Below the pieces are notes generated by a model. It saw only the letters and a list, made by a program, of their open reading frames with translations, had not been told where the DNA came from and made no database searches. Below, piece after piece: positions 45,731-55,620 of a stretch of DNA of 64,000 nucleotides. Every line of letters begins with the position of its first letter. Position 1 is the first letter of the stretch. This DNA is from Mycolicibacterium sphagni (lineage in GTDB: Bacteria; Actinomycetota; Actinomycetes; Mycobacteriales; Mycobacteriaceae), in NCBI RefSeq assembly GCF_013337765.1, contig NZ_VBSB01000003.1, positions 496,001-560,000 of the forward strand, given 5' to 3'. A program made the translations under genes and the position numbers.

Positions 45731-48700
45731 TTACTTGTAGTCCATCTCTGCGGTCAGATCGAATTCGGCGAAAGTCTGCGAAATAATCTCTCGTAGTTCG
45801 GCTTTCGAATGTGGTCCACCGAGAAGATATGCGGAGATCGTGATGACGACCTTCCCCCGGAGCCGCCCCGAAACGACCAACAGCCGCCCGTCGAAGACTT
45901 CCAGTGTGCTCTTCGTGATACCGGGCTCGACGGGTGTGACATACACGTAATCGGCGTCGCTGCCGTCGGGCCGGTTCACCGCCGGGGGCATGTCGCCGAC
46001 ATTGGAACACGTGACGAGGCCGGCACCACCGGCCACTGCCCCTGCCAGTTTCCTGATCACCCATTTCGGTGTCATCGGCACGAGTGGGAGCGGCGCCAGG
46101 AATTCGTCGGAGTTGTCCATCGCTTCCAGCGTTGCCTGGGTGATCTTTGCGTGCAATTCCCCGAGCTCCGTCACGGCGTGGCTCGGGTCGGCCCGGACGT
46201 CGACAGCCGTAAGGGCATTGCCACTGTTATCGTCTTCGGTCCGAATGGTTACCGGAAGTCGTAGCGTGACCGTTCCGTCGGCATTGACATGCCCCACTCT
46301 CGCCGCGAGTCTGCAGGCGAATCCAGCTGCCAGCGAGTTGCTGTTCCCGCCAAGCTCTTTCGCGCGGGCATCCCAATCTGCCAGGTCGACGAATGCGGTC
46401 AGAACAGGCACCTCTGCTGCTTGAGCGTTGCCGGCCGTCCTCCGGGCAGGCAATGCCCCCTTGCTCGGTGACGTGAGTTCATCGCGACCCTGTCGAGCGC
46501 GTCGCAGCACGGCCATCATCGCCCGAGGAATGGCAGGCAGTTCTGTGACGGTGAGTCGTAGATCCTCACGGAATGCGCGGCCGCGGGTGCGAGATCCCGC
46601 GGGTGGGTAGCCGAGATCGGGCGTCCTGCCCTCAACAGCGTCTGCTATCGCCCGGCCGACGGCCATCCCGTCGGCGATGTTATGTGAAACCACCAAAGTT
46701 ACTGCCGCCCCGCCGTCTTCGAGCGGAAGCACCCCAAGATGCCAGCCGGGTCCGTGCTCGGCGTCGATAGGTAGGCGCGCCCGCTCGTCGGCCCATTCGC
46801 TTATTTCGTCGCGCCGTCGCGGCGTAGCGGCGAAGTCGATGTCCTCCGACGCCGGGGATAGGACCCAGCGATGACGGGCGAACGGGATCGGAGACCGTTC
46901 GATCCTGCGGCCCAACAACCCCACGCCAAGGTTGCGGTGAAACCGCCGTAACCCGTCGACATCGACGCCACGGTTGTAGACCCAGGTGAATTGAATCAGC
47001 GCGCTATGGACCGCTCGCTCCGCGAGATAGGAGGCCTGATCTACGAGTGCGAGCCTATTGTCCCGTGCCACTTCATTACTGGTGCTGGTGGCAGTCGCCG
47101 CGACCGTAGGCGCAGTGGTGTCGCTCAGTAGGTCGGCTAGGTGCGCCACCAGCGACGTGGTGGTGGGGTGGTCGAAGACCAGGGTTGCGGGCAGGCTCAG
47201 CCCAGTGCGGGTGGCCAGCGAGTTGCGCAATTCGACGGCGGTCAGGGAGTCGATACCGAGGTCTTTGAACGCCACGTCGTTGTGGAGAGCGTCCGGGTCG
47301 GGGTGGGCCAGCACCGCGGCAGCGGAGCCGGCCACCATGGCGGTCAAGGTGTGTCGCTGTTGTTCGGAGGTTTGAGCGGCCAGTGTTTCGCGAAGTGCCG
47401 ATGCGCTCGCGGCAGCGGTGCTGCTCGTGGTTTCGGTGGTATCCGATCGTGACACCACGTCGTTGAACAGCGGGTGTGAGCGGCGAGCGTTGAATGCGGG
47501 TAGGAATCTGTCCCATGACACGTCGGCGATGGTCATCAGCGTGTCGTGTGCCTCGACGGCCTCTTGCAGTGCGGCCAGCGCAGTCGCGGGCGGGATCTCG
47601 TTGAGTCCGATTCGTTCGAACGAGTCGAGAACCTCGGGCGGCATGTTGCCGGACTCGTCTGCCCACAGGCCAAACGCCGGTGCCAGCACAGTGCGGCCGT
47701 TGGCCCGCAACCGCGTCGCGAGCCCATCGATGTGGGCATTGGCGGCGGCGTAGGCGCCCTGATAGGCGCCGCCCCACGTCGCTGCGGCGGAGGAGAACAG
47801 AATGAAGGTTTCCGGTGGTTCGTCGTCAAGTAGTTCCACCAGGTGTTCGGCCCCAACGGCCTTGGCGGCATAACTGTCGTAGAAGACCTCGGCTGTCAGG
47901 TCGGTGATGGTGTTCCATCCGATGGCCGCTGCGGCGTGTACGACAGTCTGAATAGGTCCGTGTGCGCTGCGAATGTCGGTCAGAACGGCCGCCAACGCCG
48001 ACCGGTCGGTCAGATCGACCGATACCGATGTCGTGGTCACCCCGCGCGCTTGGAGCTCACTCTCCAATTCGGCCAACTGCGGATCCGTAGCCGCACTTCG
48101 GCTCAGCAGAACAATGGGATTGGCGCCCGCTTCGGCCAGCCAGCCGGCCAGGTGTTTACCCAAACGCCCTGTCGCACCTGTGACAAGGGCCGGTCCCGAT
48201 GGATTCCAGCTGTGGGGACGGTCCAAGAGTTCCGACGGCAACGAGGCCTCGATCAAGCGACGCGCGCTCACCCCGTGGCTACGTATCGCAAGTTGGTCTT
48301 CTGCTTGCGGGCAGCTCACTATCGCGTACAGCTGCTCGATGTCGCGCGGTGTAGCGCTGGGGGGAAGGTCGATCAACCCGCCCCACAGATCGGGATGTTC
48401 GAGACAAGCCGACTGCCCCAGCCCCCATACCGCGGACTGGCTCGGCCTTGCGGCATCGTCGGGGGATACCGAGACCCCATTGTGGGTGACCACCCACAAC
48501 GGTAATCCAAGACCGGAATCGCAATGGGCTTGTGCGACAAGAAGTGTGGCGAGCACGCCGACCGACAGCCCGGGAAAATCCGGATGCTCCCGGTCATCTG
48601 TGGCCAGGAACGAGATGATCCCGTCGCAATGAGCGCGGGTGGCGGCCGTGGCCAACAGGGCCGATAACGAGCTTCTGTCGACCTCGCTGGGATCGACAGT

Positions 48701-51700
48701 GAGCAGTTCTACGGAATCCGCATACCGCTCCGATAAGCCGGTTATCCACCCGTCATCGGCGTGGTCGGTGGAGGCCAAAACGAGCCATCGGCGACGGGTC
48801 GCCGGGAACGTATTCGGGGTTACTGCTCGCCAATTGACTTGGTAGCGAAGCTTATTCGCCGCGGACCGGAGACCCAGAGTGCTGCGCCACTGCCGCATCG
48901 CATGTACGACAGTTCCCAGTGGTGCCGCCGCGCTGTCGCCGTCGCTCAAACCCAACAGCTCGGCGACCGTATCGACTGCGTCATCGTCGATCGCCTGCCA
49001 CAGCGCCCCTTCGGCCGGACTGCTGACGGCGGAGGCCACCGGGGTCGGTGTTATCCAATAGTGGCGGTGTTGGAAGGCGTAGGTGGGCAACTCGACGCTG
49101 CGGGCTCCTGGGTACAGGGCCGCCCACGCCGGGCTCTGTCCGTGCGTGTGCAGCTGCGCCAACGCGGTGGCCAGGCTGTCGCGGTCGGACCGGTCGCGGT
49201 GCAACGTGATGATCACCGCCGATTGGGCCGAATCTGTCGATTGGGTCACGGTGTCGGTGATCGCAGGGGCCAATACCGGATGCGGGGACAACTCCACAAA
49301 TGTGGTCTGGCCGGCAGCCAGAAGCTGGACTACCCGGTCATGGAACCGCACCGGCTCGCGCAGGTTGCGGTACCAGTACTCGGCGGTCATCGTGGTGGTG
49401 TCGAGGGGATGGGTGTCGAGCGCCCCTCCCACGGTGGAGTACAAGGGGATGTTGGAGGCCGTGGGCTTCAGGTCGGCCAGTTCGGCCAGCAGCCGCTCAC
49501 GTGCCGGTTCGACCTGAGCGGAATGCGAGGCGTAGTCGACGGCGATAAGGCGAAAGTGAATGCCCTCGCGATCGCATGCCGCACTGAACTCTTCCAACGC
49601 GGCGGGGTCTCCGCTGACGATGGTGTGCGACGGGCCGTTGACCGCGGCGATGCTGAGAGCATCGCCCCAGGGTTGCAGGAGCGGTTCCACGCGCTCGGCC
49701 GCCAGCAGCACCGACGCCATGCCGCCGGTACCTCCCAGGGCGCGCAACGCCTGACTGCGCCGGGCCACCACCGCGACGGCCTCGGGCAAGGACAACGCTC
49801 CGGCGATGTACGCCGCGGCGATTTCCCCCTGAGAGTGACCGATCACCGCGTCGGGGACGATCCCGTAGCCGGCCAACACCTCGGCCAGCGAGACCATCAT
49901 GGTGAACAGCACGGGCTGAACCACATCGACTCGGTCCAGCGCCGGGGCCGACGGCTCCTGACGTAAGACCTCGCGCACCGACCAGCCGGCCAGCGGTCGC
50001 AACGCTTCATCACAGGCATCGACGGTTTCGGCGAAGACGCGGTGGTGTTCGTAGAGTTCGCGGCCCATGCCCGCGTACTGCGCACCCTGGCCCGGCAGGA
50101 CGAACACAGTCTTGCGGCGAAGGCGGGCCAGGAAGTGGTGGCGAACCAGATGCGGATGGGGTTCGTCGCTGCGCAGCGCGTCCAGAGCGCCCAGCAGGTC
50201 GTCGCGCGCGGTGCCGGAGTCCGCCGGGGTCGCGATGGCAGCCCGATACGGGTGATGCGCGCGGGTGGCGCCCAGGCTGTAGGCCACATCGGTCAGATCC
50301 AGATCGGGATTGCCGGTCAGGAAATGACGGAGCCGATTGGCTTGCGCGCACAAGGCCGCAGGGGTACGCGCAGATATCGGCCACATCCGCACGCCGAAGT
50401 CGTCACGGGCGGTTGCGGTTCGTTCAACCGGTTCGGCCGCCGGGGGTTGTTGCAAGATCAGGTGCGCGTTGGTGCCGCTGATCCCGAAGGATGACACTGC
50501 CGCTGTGCGCGGATGATCGGTTTCCGGCCACGGAACTCCTTCGGTGAGAAGGCGAACGGTGCGGGTCGACCAGTCGATGCCGGGGCTCGGGTGATCGACG
50601 TGCAGGGTTGGGGGCAAGGTGTCGTGGTTGAGCGCCTCGATCATCTTGATGATTCCGGCGACGCCGGCGGCCGCCTGCGTATGGCCGATGTTGGATTTGA
50701 TCGAGCCCAGCCACAGCGGGTGCGAATCCCCACGCGCCGCACCGTAGGTGGCGAGCAGTGCGCCGGCCTCGATCGGGTCGCCCAGTGTGGTGCCCGTGCC
50801 GTGGGCCTCGACGACGTCGACCTGATCCAGTCCGACACCGGCGTTGGCAGCTGCCTCGGTGATGACGCGTTGTTGGGCAGGCCCGTTGGGCGCGCTCAAT
50901 CCGTTGGAGGCGCCGTCGGAGTTCACTGCCGATCCCGCGATGACCGCCAGCACCGGGTGGTTGTTGCGGCGCGCGTCGCTGAGCCGTTCCAGGACGACCA
51001 TAGCCGCGCCCTCACCCCAGCCGGTGCCGTCGGCCTCGGCGGAGAATGCTTTGCAGCGCCCATCGACGGCAAGACCCCGTTGCCTGGCGAACTCGGTGAA
51101 CACCGATGGTGCGGCCATCACGGTAACCCCGCCGGCCAGCGCCATGCTGGACTCGCCGCTATGCAACGACTGACATGCCAGATGGGTGGCTACCAGCGAG
51201 GACGAGCACGCCGTATCGACGGTGATTGCGGGTCCCTGCAGACCCAGCGTGTAGGAGATGCGTCCGGAGGCAACGCTGGGAGACCCGCCCGTCATGGCGT
51301 ACCCCTCCGCGCCCTCGGACCCCCCCGCGCCATACTCTTGGGCCCAGGCCCCGAGGAAGACGCCAGTTTTCGAACCGGCCAAACCGGCGGGATCGATCCG
51401 GGCGTTCTCCAGTGCTTCCCAGCACACCTCCAACAACAGCCGCTGTTGCGGATCCATGGTTCGGGCCTCGCGGTCCGAGATTGCGAAAAACTCCGCATCG
51501 AAGTCGGCCGCCTCGGCCAGAAACCCTCCCACTCGGGTGTAGGTCTTGCCTACAGCATCGGGGTCGGGATCGAACAAGTCCGCCAAATTCCAGCCGCGGT
51601 CAGCCGGAAAAGGGCCCAGCACATCGCGGCCACTGGCCACCACATCCCACAACCCCGCCGCCGATTCCACACCACCGGGAAATCGACAGGCCATGCCCAC

Positions 51701-53827
51701 CACGGCAATTGGCTCTGTCGACGCATCCCGTGACGCCGCGTGCGCGGCGGCGGGGATAGATCCGCTCAACAGGTGCCCCAGATGGGTGGCCAGCGCATTG
51801 GGGGTGGGGTGGTCGAAGGCCAACGTGGGCGGCAATGTCAGCGCCGTGACGTTCTTGAGTCGGTCGATCAACTCGGTCGCCTTCACCGAGTCGAATCCCA
51901 AATCCTGGAACGGGACCTCCGGGTCGACGTCGTCCGGGCTGAGATTGTCCAGCACAGTGGCCACTTGGGCGCTCACCAGTCCGAGGAGGATGTCCTGCTG
52001 CTGCGCACGCAGAGTGCGCAGGCGTTGCGACCACCCGGAGTCCGCCTCCGGGGTGGCATCGGTGTCCTTGGCCGCTCGCCGCTTCGGCGCTGCGATCACC
52101 TCGTCGAGCCGCGTGAACTTCCCGCCCAGATAAAGCTTCAGCGAATCGCGCCGCCTGACCTTGCCACTGGTGGTCAGCGGAATCGAATGGGGCGGCACCA
52201 TGACGAGGTCGGCGATCCCCAGTTCATGGGTCCTCGAAACCGCCGCGGTGATCTTGCGCTTGACGTCGGTTACTCGCTGTGCGGCCTCCTCGGAATCGCC
52301 ACGGGACTTGAATTCGACTATGGTGACCAGCTTTTCGACACCGTCTTCGTCGGAAACCGCTACCGCGACGACACGGCCCGCGGTGATCTCCTGGATCGTC
52401 GCCTCGATATCGTCGGGCGCGTAATTGCGTCCGTAGACGATCAATAGGTCCTTGATCCGGCCGACGATGAACAGTTCGTCGTCGGAGGCGAACCCCAGAT
52501 CGCCGGTTCTCAGCCAGGGCGACTCGGGCGTGCCGTCAGATGGATCGACCAGCTCTGCCCCGAACGTGCGTTCCGTTTCTTCCGGCTTCTGCCAGTACCC
52601 GTCACACACATTGTCGCCGTGCACCCAGATCTCGCCGACAGTTCCCGCGGGACATTCGACCCGGGTGTCGGGATTGACGATCCGCACCGTGGGTGACGGC
52701 GGCAAGGCGTAGCTGACCAACGACGTGCCTTCGCCGGATGCACACCGCGACGCCTCGCCGGCGATCAACTTGTCGGACTCGAAGTGCACGGTCTGCGGTG
52801 GTTGGCCCGCCTTGGTGGCCGTCACGTACACCACGGCCTCGGCGAGCCCGTACGAGGGCCGCAGCGCCTCGGGGTGAAAATTGAAACGCGCGAACCTCTC
52901 GGCGAAGCGCCGCAGCGTCCGCGGGTTCACCCGTTCGGCGCCATTGATGATGTTTCGTACACCTGCCAGGTCAAGCCCGGCCAGGTCGTCGTCTGAGGTT
53001 TTTGCTGCCGCCAACTCGAACGCAATGTTCGGACCTGCCGAAAGCACCTCACTGTTGCCGGCCATCAATTGCATCCACCGCGCCGGCCGCTGCAGGAAAG
53101 CCGGCGGGCTGGTCAGCACGGTGCGAAATCCGCCGAAGAGGGGAACGGCGATGTTCGTGATCAATCCCATGTCGTGGAAGAACGGCAACCACGACACCAC
53201 GGTGCTGTTCGGCGGAACGCCGTGCTCGTAATACACAGAGAGCAGCTGCTCGCAGTTGACTCGAAGGTTCTTGTGCGAGACCATGACTCCCGCCGGCGTG
53301 CGGGTCGACCCGGAGGTGTACTGCAGATGCGCGACGCTCGGCAGACTGGCTGTCTCCGCGCCGGATTCCACCTCGAGATCAAGGTCCAGCAAATCGACTT
53401 CGACAACCGATGGCGCGGCCTGGCCGGCGCTGGGCCGGAGGTATTCGGCGAGGCTGCCCACAACGGCCGATGTGGTGAGGATCGCGGACGGCGACGCGTC
53501 GAGAAGTACCGAACTGACGCGCTCATCTTCCGACCCGGACACTGGGAGCGGTAGCGGAACCGCGATCTGTCCAGCCTCCAACGCGCCTAGGAAGGCCAGG
53601 AGGTACTCGAATCCTTGTGGCGCGAGAATAACGGCGCGGTCGCCGGTCGAACCACACGACCTGAGCGCACGCGAGACGTTCGACGTCCGCCGGTAGAGCT
53701 GCGCCCAGGTCAGGGTCTCGGCAACTCCTGCGGGATCCAGCTCGTAATCGACATAGGTAAATGCTCGCTCATCTGGCTGCGTGCGGGCACGCTCACGTAA
53801 AACCCCCGGGAGGGACGACTCGTCCAC
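45731..53827 (-). CDS. Megasynthase FAAL-ACP-KS-AT-KR-ACP-acyltransferase
   Basis: A single 2698-residue chain from GTG 53827. Residues 1-~590: fatty acyl-AMP ligase ([17 protein letters not shown] at ~169, [11 protein letters not shown]), FadD26/28-like. ~620-705: ACP, Ser 647 ([10 protein letters not shown]). ~712-1145: ketosynthase with Cys 874 (DTACSSS), EAHGTGT and the [10 protein letters not shown] His. ~1240-1560: acyltransferase with Ser 1332 (GHSQGE) and YASH at 1432-1435, a methylmalonyl-CoA signature. ~1700-2120: ketoreductase (TGATGRLG at 1883, Tyr 2026 in GAYAAAN). ~2160-2245: ACP, Ser 2194. ~2259-2698: condensation-fold acyltransferase with HNIADG (His 2382, Asp 2386). No dehydratase or enoylreductase. 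It is 59 bp downstream of treZ; the gap holds an AT-rich stretch (53870-53886) that could be a promoter. Predicted: load a fatty acid, extend it once with methylmalonyl, reduce the ketone, and transfer the product to an acceptor. Confidence 0.93.
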   Translation of the reverse strand: MDESSLPGVLRERARTQPDERAFTYVDYELDPAGVAETLTWAQLYRRTSNVSRALRSCGSTGDRAVILAPQGFEYLLAFLGALEAGQIAVPLPLPVSGSEDERVSSVLLDASPSAILTTSAVVGSLAEYLRPSAGQAAPSVVEVDLLDLDLEVESGAETASLPSVAHLQYTSGSTRTPAGVMVSHKNLRVNCEQLLSVYYEHGVPPNSTVVSWLPFFHDMGLITNIAVPLFGGFRTVLTSPPAFLQRPARWMQLMAGNSEVLSAGPNIAFELAAAKTSDDDLAGLDLAGVRNIINGAERVNPRTLRRFAERFARFNFHPEALRPSYGLAEAVVYVTATKAGQPPQTVHFESDKLIAGEASRCASGEGTSLVSYALPPSPTVRIVNPDTRVECPAGTVGEIWVHGDNVCDGYWQKPEETERTFGAELVDPSDGTPESPWLRTGDLGFASDDELFIVGRIKDLLIVYGRNYAPDDIEATIQEITAGRVVAVAVSDEDGVEKLVTIVEFKSRGDSEEAAQRVTDVKRKITAAVSRTHELGIADLVMVPPHSIPLTTSGKVRRRDSLKLYLGGKFTRLDEVIAAPKRRAAKDTDATPEADSGWSQRLRTLRAQQQDILLGLVSAQVATVLDNLSPDDVDPEVPFQDLGFDSVKATELIDRLKNVTALTLPPTLAFDHPTPNALATHLGHLLSGSIPAAAHAASRDASTEPIAVVGMACRFPGGVESAAGLWDVVASGRDVLGPFPADRGWNLADLFDPDPDAVGKTYTRVGGFLAEAADFDAEFFAISDREARTMDPQQRLLLEVCWEALENARIDPAGLAGSKTGVFLGAWAQEYGAGGSEGAEGYAMTGGSPSVASGRISYTLGLQGPAITVDTACSSSLVATHLACQSLHSGESSMALAGGVTVMAAPSVFTEFARQRGLAVDGRCKAFSAEADGTGWGEGAAMVVLERLSDARRNNHPVLAVIAGSAVNSDGASNGLSAPNGPAQQRVITEAAANAGVGLDQVDVVEAHGTGTTLGDPIEAGALLATYGAARGDSHPLWLGSIKSNIGHTQAAAGVAGIIKMIEALNHDTLPPTLHVDHPSPGIDWSTRTVRLLTEGVPWPETDHPRTAAVSSFGISGTNAHLILQQPPAAEPVERTATARDDFGVRMWPISARTPAALCAQANRLRHFLTGNPDLDLTDVAYSLGATRAHHPYRAAIATPADSGTARDDLLGALDALRSDEPHPHLVRHHFLARLRRKTVFVLPGQGAQYAGMGRELYEHHRVFAETVDACDEALRPLAGWSVREVLRQEPSAPALDRVDVVQPVLFTMMVSLAEVLAGYGIVPDAVIGHSQGEIAAAYIAGALSLPEAVAVVARRSQALRALGGTGGMASVLLAAERVEPLLQPWGDALSIAAVNGPSHTIVSGDPAALEEFSAACDREGIHFRLIAVDYASHSAQVEPARERLLAELADLKPTASNIPLYSTVGGALDTHPLDTTTMTAEYWYRNLREPVRFHDRVVQLLAAGQTTFVELSPHPVLAPAITDTVTQSTDSAQSAVIITLHRDRSDRDSLATALAQLHTHGQSPAWAALYPGARSVELPTYAFQHRHYWITPTPVASAVSSPAEGALWQAIDDDAVDTVAELLGLSDGDSAAAPLGTVVHAMRQWRSTLGLRSAANKLRYQVNWRAVTPNTFPATRRRWLVLASTDHADDGWITGLSERYADSVELLTVDPSEVDRSSLSALLATAATRAHCDGIISFLATDDREHPDFPGLSVGVLATLLVAQAHCDSGLGLPLWVVTHNGVSVSPDDAARPSQSAVWGLGQSACLEHPDLWGGLIDLPPSATPRDIEQLYAIVSCPQAEDQLAIRSHGVSARRLIEASLPSELLDRPHSWNPSGPALVTGATGRLGKHLAGWLAEAGANPIVLLSRSAATDPQLAELESELQARGVTTTSVSVDLTDRSALAAVLTDIRSAHGPIQTVVHAAAAIGWNTITDLTAEVFYDSYAAKAVGAEHLVELLDDEPPETFILFSSAAATWGGAYQGAYAAANAHIDGLATRLRANGRTVLAPAFGLWADESGNMPPEVLDSFERIGLNEIPPATALAALQEAVEAHDTLMTIADVSWDRFLPAFNARRSHPLFNDVVSRSDTTETTSSTAAASASALRETLAAQTSEQQRHTLTAMVAGSAAAVLAHPDPDALHNDVAFKDLGIDSLTAVELRNSLATRTGLSLPATLVFDHPTTTSLVAHLADLLSDTTAPTVAATATSTSNEVARDNRLALVDQASYLAERAVHSALIQFTWVYNRGVDVDGLRRFHRNLGVGLLGRRIERSPIPFARHRWVLSPASEDIDFAATPRRRDEISEWADERARLPIDAEHGPGWHLGVLPLEDGGAAVTLVVSHNIADGMAVGRAIADAVEGRTPDLGYPPAGSRTRGRAFREDLRLTVTELPAIPRAMMAVLRRARQGRDELTSPSKGALPARRTAGNAQAAEVPVLTAFVDLADWDARAKELGGNSNSLAAGFACRLAARVGHVNADGTVTLRLPVTIRTEDDNSGNALTAVDVRADPSHAVTELGELHAKITQATLEAMDNSDEFLAPLPLVPMTPKWVIRKLAGAVAGGAGLVTCSNVGDMPPAVNRPDGSDADYVYVTPVEPGITKSTLEVFDGRLLVVSGRLRGKVVITISAYLLGGPHSKAELREIISQTFAEFDLTAEMDYK

Positions 53828-53886
53828 AGCGGATGACGATACCTCCGGGACGTCGGCACGACCTGCACGTTTGACAAAATATTAAC

Positions 53887-55620
53887 TCACGCGTCGCCTG
53901 CGGTCAGCGTGACCAGCACGGAATGGCCGGGTAGGGCGGCACCGACGGGTCCCACAGCGGGATCACCCCAGTGCAGCAACACCTCGCCGGAAACCGGTAC
54001 GTCCACCGTGTGCTCGCCGAGGTTGCAGGCGATCGCAACTCGGCCGCGGCGCATCACGATCCACCGCTCATCCTCGTCGTAGTCCACCACCAGGTGGGTC
54101 AGCCACGGGTCGGCCATATCCGGCTCGGTGTCGCGCAAGGCGATCAGCCCGCGGTAGAACGCCAGGAGCCGAGCATGCTTCCCGTCGTCGGCCTCGTCCC
54201 AGTCCAGCTTGGACCGCAGGAACGTCTGCGGGTCCTGCGGGTCGGGAACATCATCGGCGTCCCAGCCGTGGTCGGCGAACTCGGCCTTGCGGCCTTCGGC
54301 CGTCGCGATCGCCAGCTCGGGTTCGGGATGGGAGCTGAAGAACTGGAACGGGTGTGACGAACCCCATTCCTCACCCATGAAAAGCATTGCGGTATAGGGT
54401 GATCCAAGGGCCAGTGCGGCTTTGATCGCGAGCTGGCCGTAGTCCAGATTCTGTGACGGCCGGTCGCCGAGCGCCCGGTTGCCGACCTGATCGTGATCGG
54501 TGGTGTACGCCATCAGGCGGGTTGCCGGGATCAGCGACGTGTCGAGCGGCCTGCCGTGCCTGCGGTGCCGGAACGACGAGTACGTGCCGGCGTGGAAGTA
54601 GCCGTTCTGCAAGGTGGTGGCCAGTGTGGCCATCGAGCCGAAATCGGCGTAATAGCCCTGGCGTTCGCCAGAGACCGCGGTGTGGATGGCGTGATGGATA
54701 TCGTCGTCCCATTGCGCGGTCAAGCCGTAGCCGCCGCGATCCCGGGGTGTGATCAGCCGGGGATCGTTGAGGTCGCTCTCGGCGATCAGCGACAGCGGTC
54801 GACCCAGAACCGTTGACAGCGAATCGGTTTCGGTAGCCAGTTCCTCGAGGATGTGGATCGCGGTGTTGTCCACGAGGGCGTGCACGGCGTCCAGTCGCAG
54901 GCCGTCGACGTGAAAGTCGCGCATCCAGCGCAGTGCACACTCGATGATGTAGCGGCGCACCTCGTCGGCGTCCGGCCCGGCCAGGTTGACACCCTCGCCC
55001 CACGGGTTGCTCACCGCGGACAGATACGGCCCGAATTTGGGCAGGTAGTTGCCCGACGGGCCGAAATGGTTGAACACTGCGTCGATCAGCACCCCGAGGC
55101 CACGGGCATGGCATGCCTCGACCAGGCGCACCAAACCGTCAGGGCCGCCATAGGGTTCGTGCACCGCGTACCACAGCACCCCGTCGTAACCCCAGCCGTG
55201 GGTGCCGTTGAAGGCGTTCACGGGCATCAGCTCGACGAAGTCGACGCCCAGGTCCACCAGGTAGTCCAGTTTCGCGATCGCGGCATCGAAGGTGCCGTCG
55301 GTGGTGAATGTGCCGGTGTGCAGTTCGTAGATCACCGCGCCCTCGATCGACCGGCCCGCCCAGTGCGGATCCGACCACTGCACCGCCGAGGCATCCCAGA
55401 GTTGAGACCGCTCGTGCACACCGTCGGGCTGACGCGCGGAACGCGGATCGGGCAGAACGGTCGGATCGTCGTCCAGGACAAAGCCATATCGGGCGTCCGG
55501 CGCGCACTCGACGTCGGCGCGCCACCAGCCGTCGTCGCCGGCCGTCATATCGTGGAGCTGCCCGTCGACGTCGAGGCGCACGAGTTTGGGCACCGGCGCC
55601 CACACCGCGAATTCAGGCAT
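53887..55620 (-). CDS. treZ: Malto-oligosyltrehalose trehalohydrolase
   Basis: A 577-residue GH13 enzyme that releases trehalose from maltooligosyl-trehalose. Begins with an N-terminal beta-sandwich (MPEFAVWAPVPKLVRLDVDG), then a TIM barrel with the catalytic Asp in VDGLRLDAVHAL (~253) and Glu in IAESDLND (~285), and TDHDQVGN (~380). M. tuberculosis TreZ (Rv1562c) is about the same length. ATG 55620 overlaps the treY end by 8 bp, so they are coupled. Last gene of the tre set before the megasynthase. Confidence 0.95.
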   Translation of the reverse strand: MPEFAVWAPVPKLVRLDVDGQLHDMTAGDDGWWRADVECAPDARYGFVLDDDPTVLPDPRSARQPDGVHERSQLWDASAVQWSDPHWAGRSIEGAVIYELHTGTFTTDGTFDAAIAKLDYLVDLGVDFVELMPVNAFNGTHGWGYDGVLWYAVHEPYGGPDGLVRLVEACHARGLGVLIDAVFNHFGPSGNYLPKFGPYLSAVSNPWGEGVNLAGPDADEVRRYIIECALRWMRDFHVDGLRLDAVHALVDNTAIHILEELATETDSLSTVLGRPLSLIAESDLNDPRLITPRDRGGYGLTAQWDDDIHHAIHTAVSGERQGYYADFGSMATLATTLQNGYFHAGTYSSFRHRRHGRPLDTSLIPATRLMAYTTDHDQVGNRALGDRPSQNLDYGQLAIKAALALGSPYTAMLFMGEEWGSSHPFQFFSSHPEPELAIATAEGRKAEFADHGWDADDVPDPQDPQTFLRSKLDWDEADDGKHARLLAFYRGLIALRDTEPDMADPWLTHLVVDYDEDERWIVMRRGRVAIACNLGEHTVDVPVSGEVLLHWGDPAVGPVGAALPGHSVLVTLTAGDA

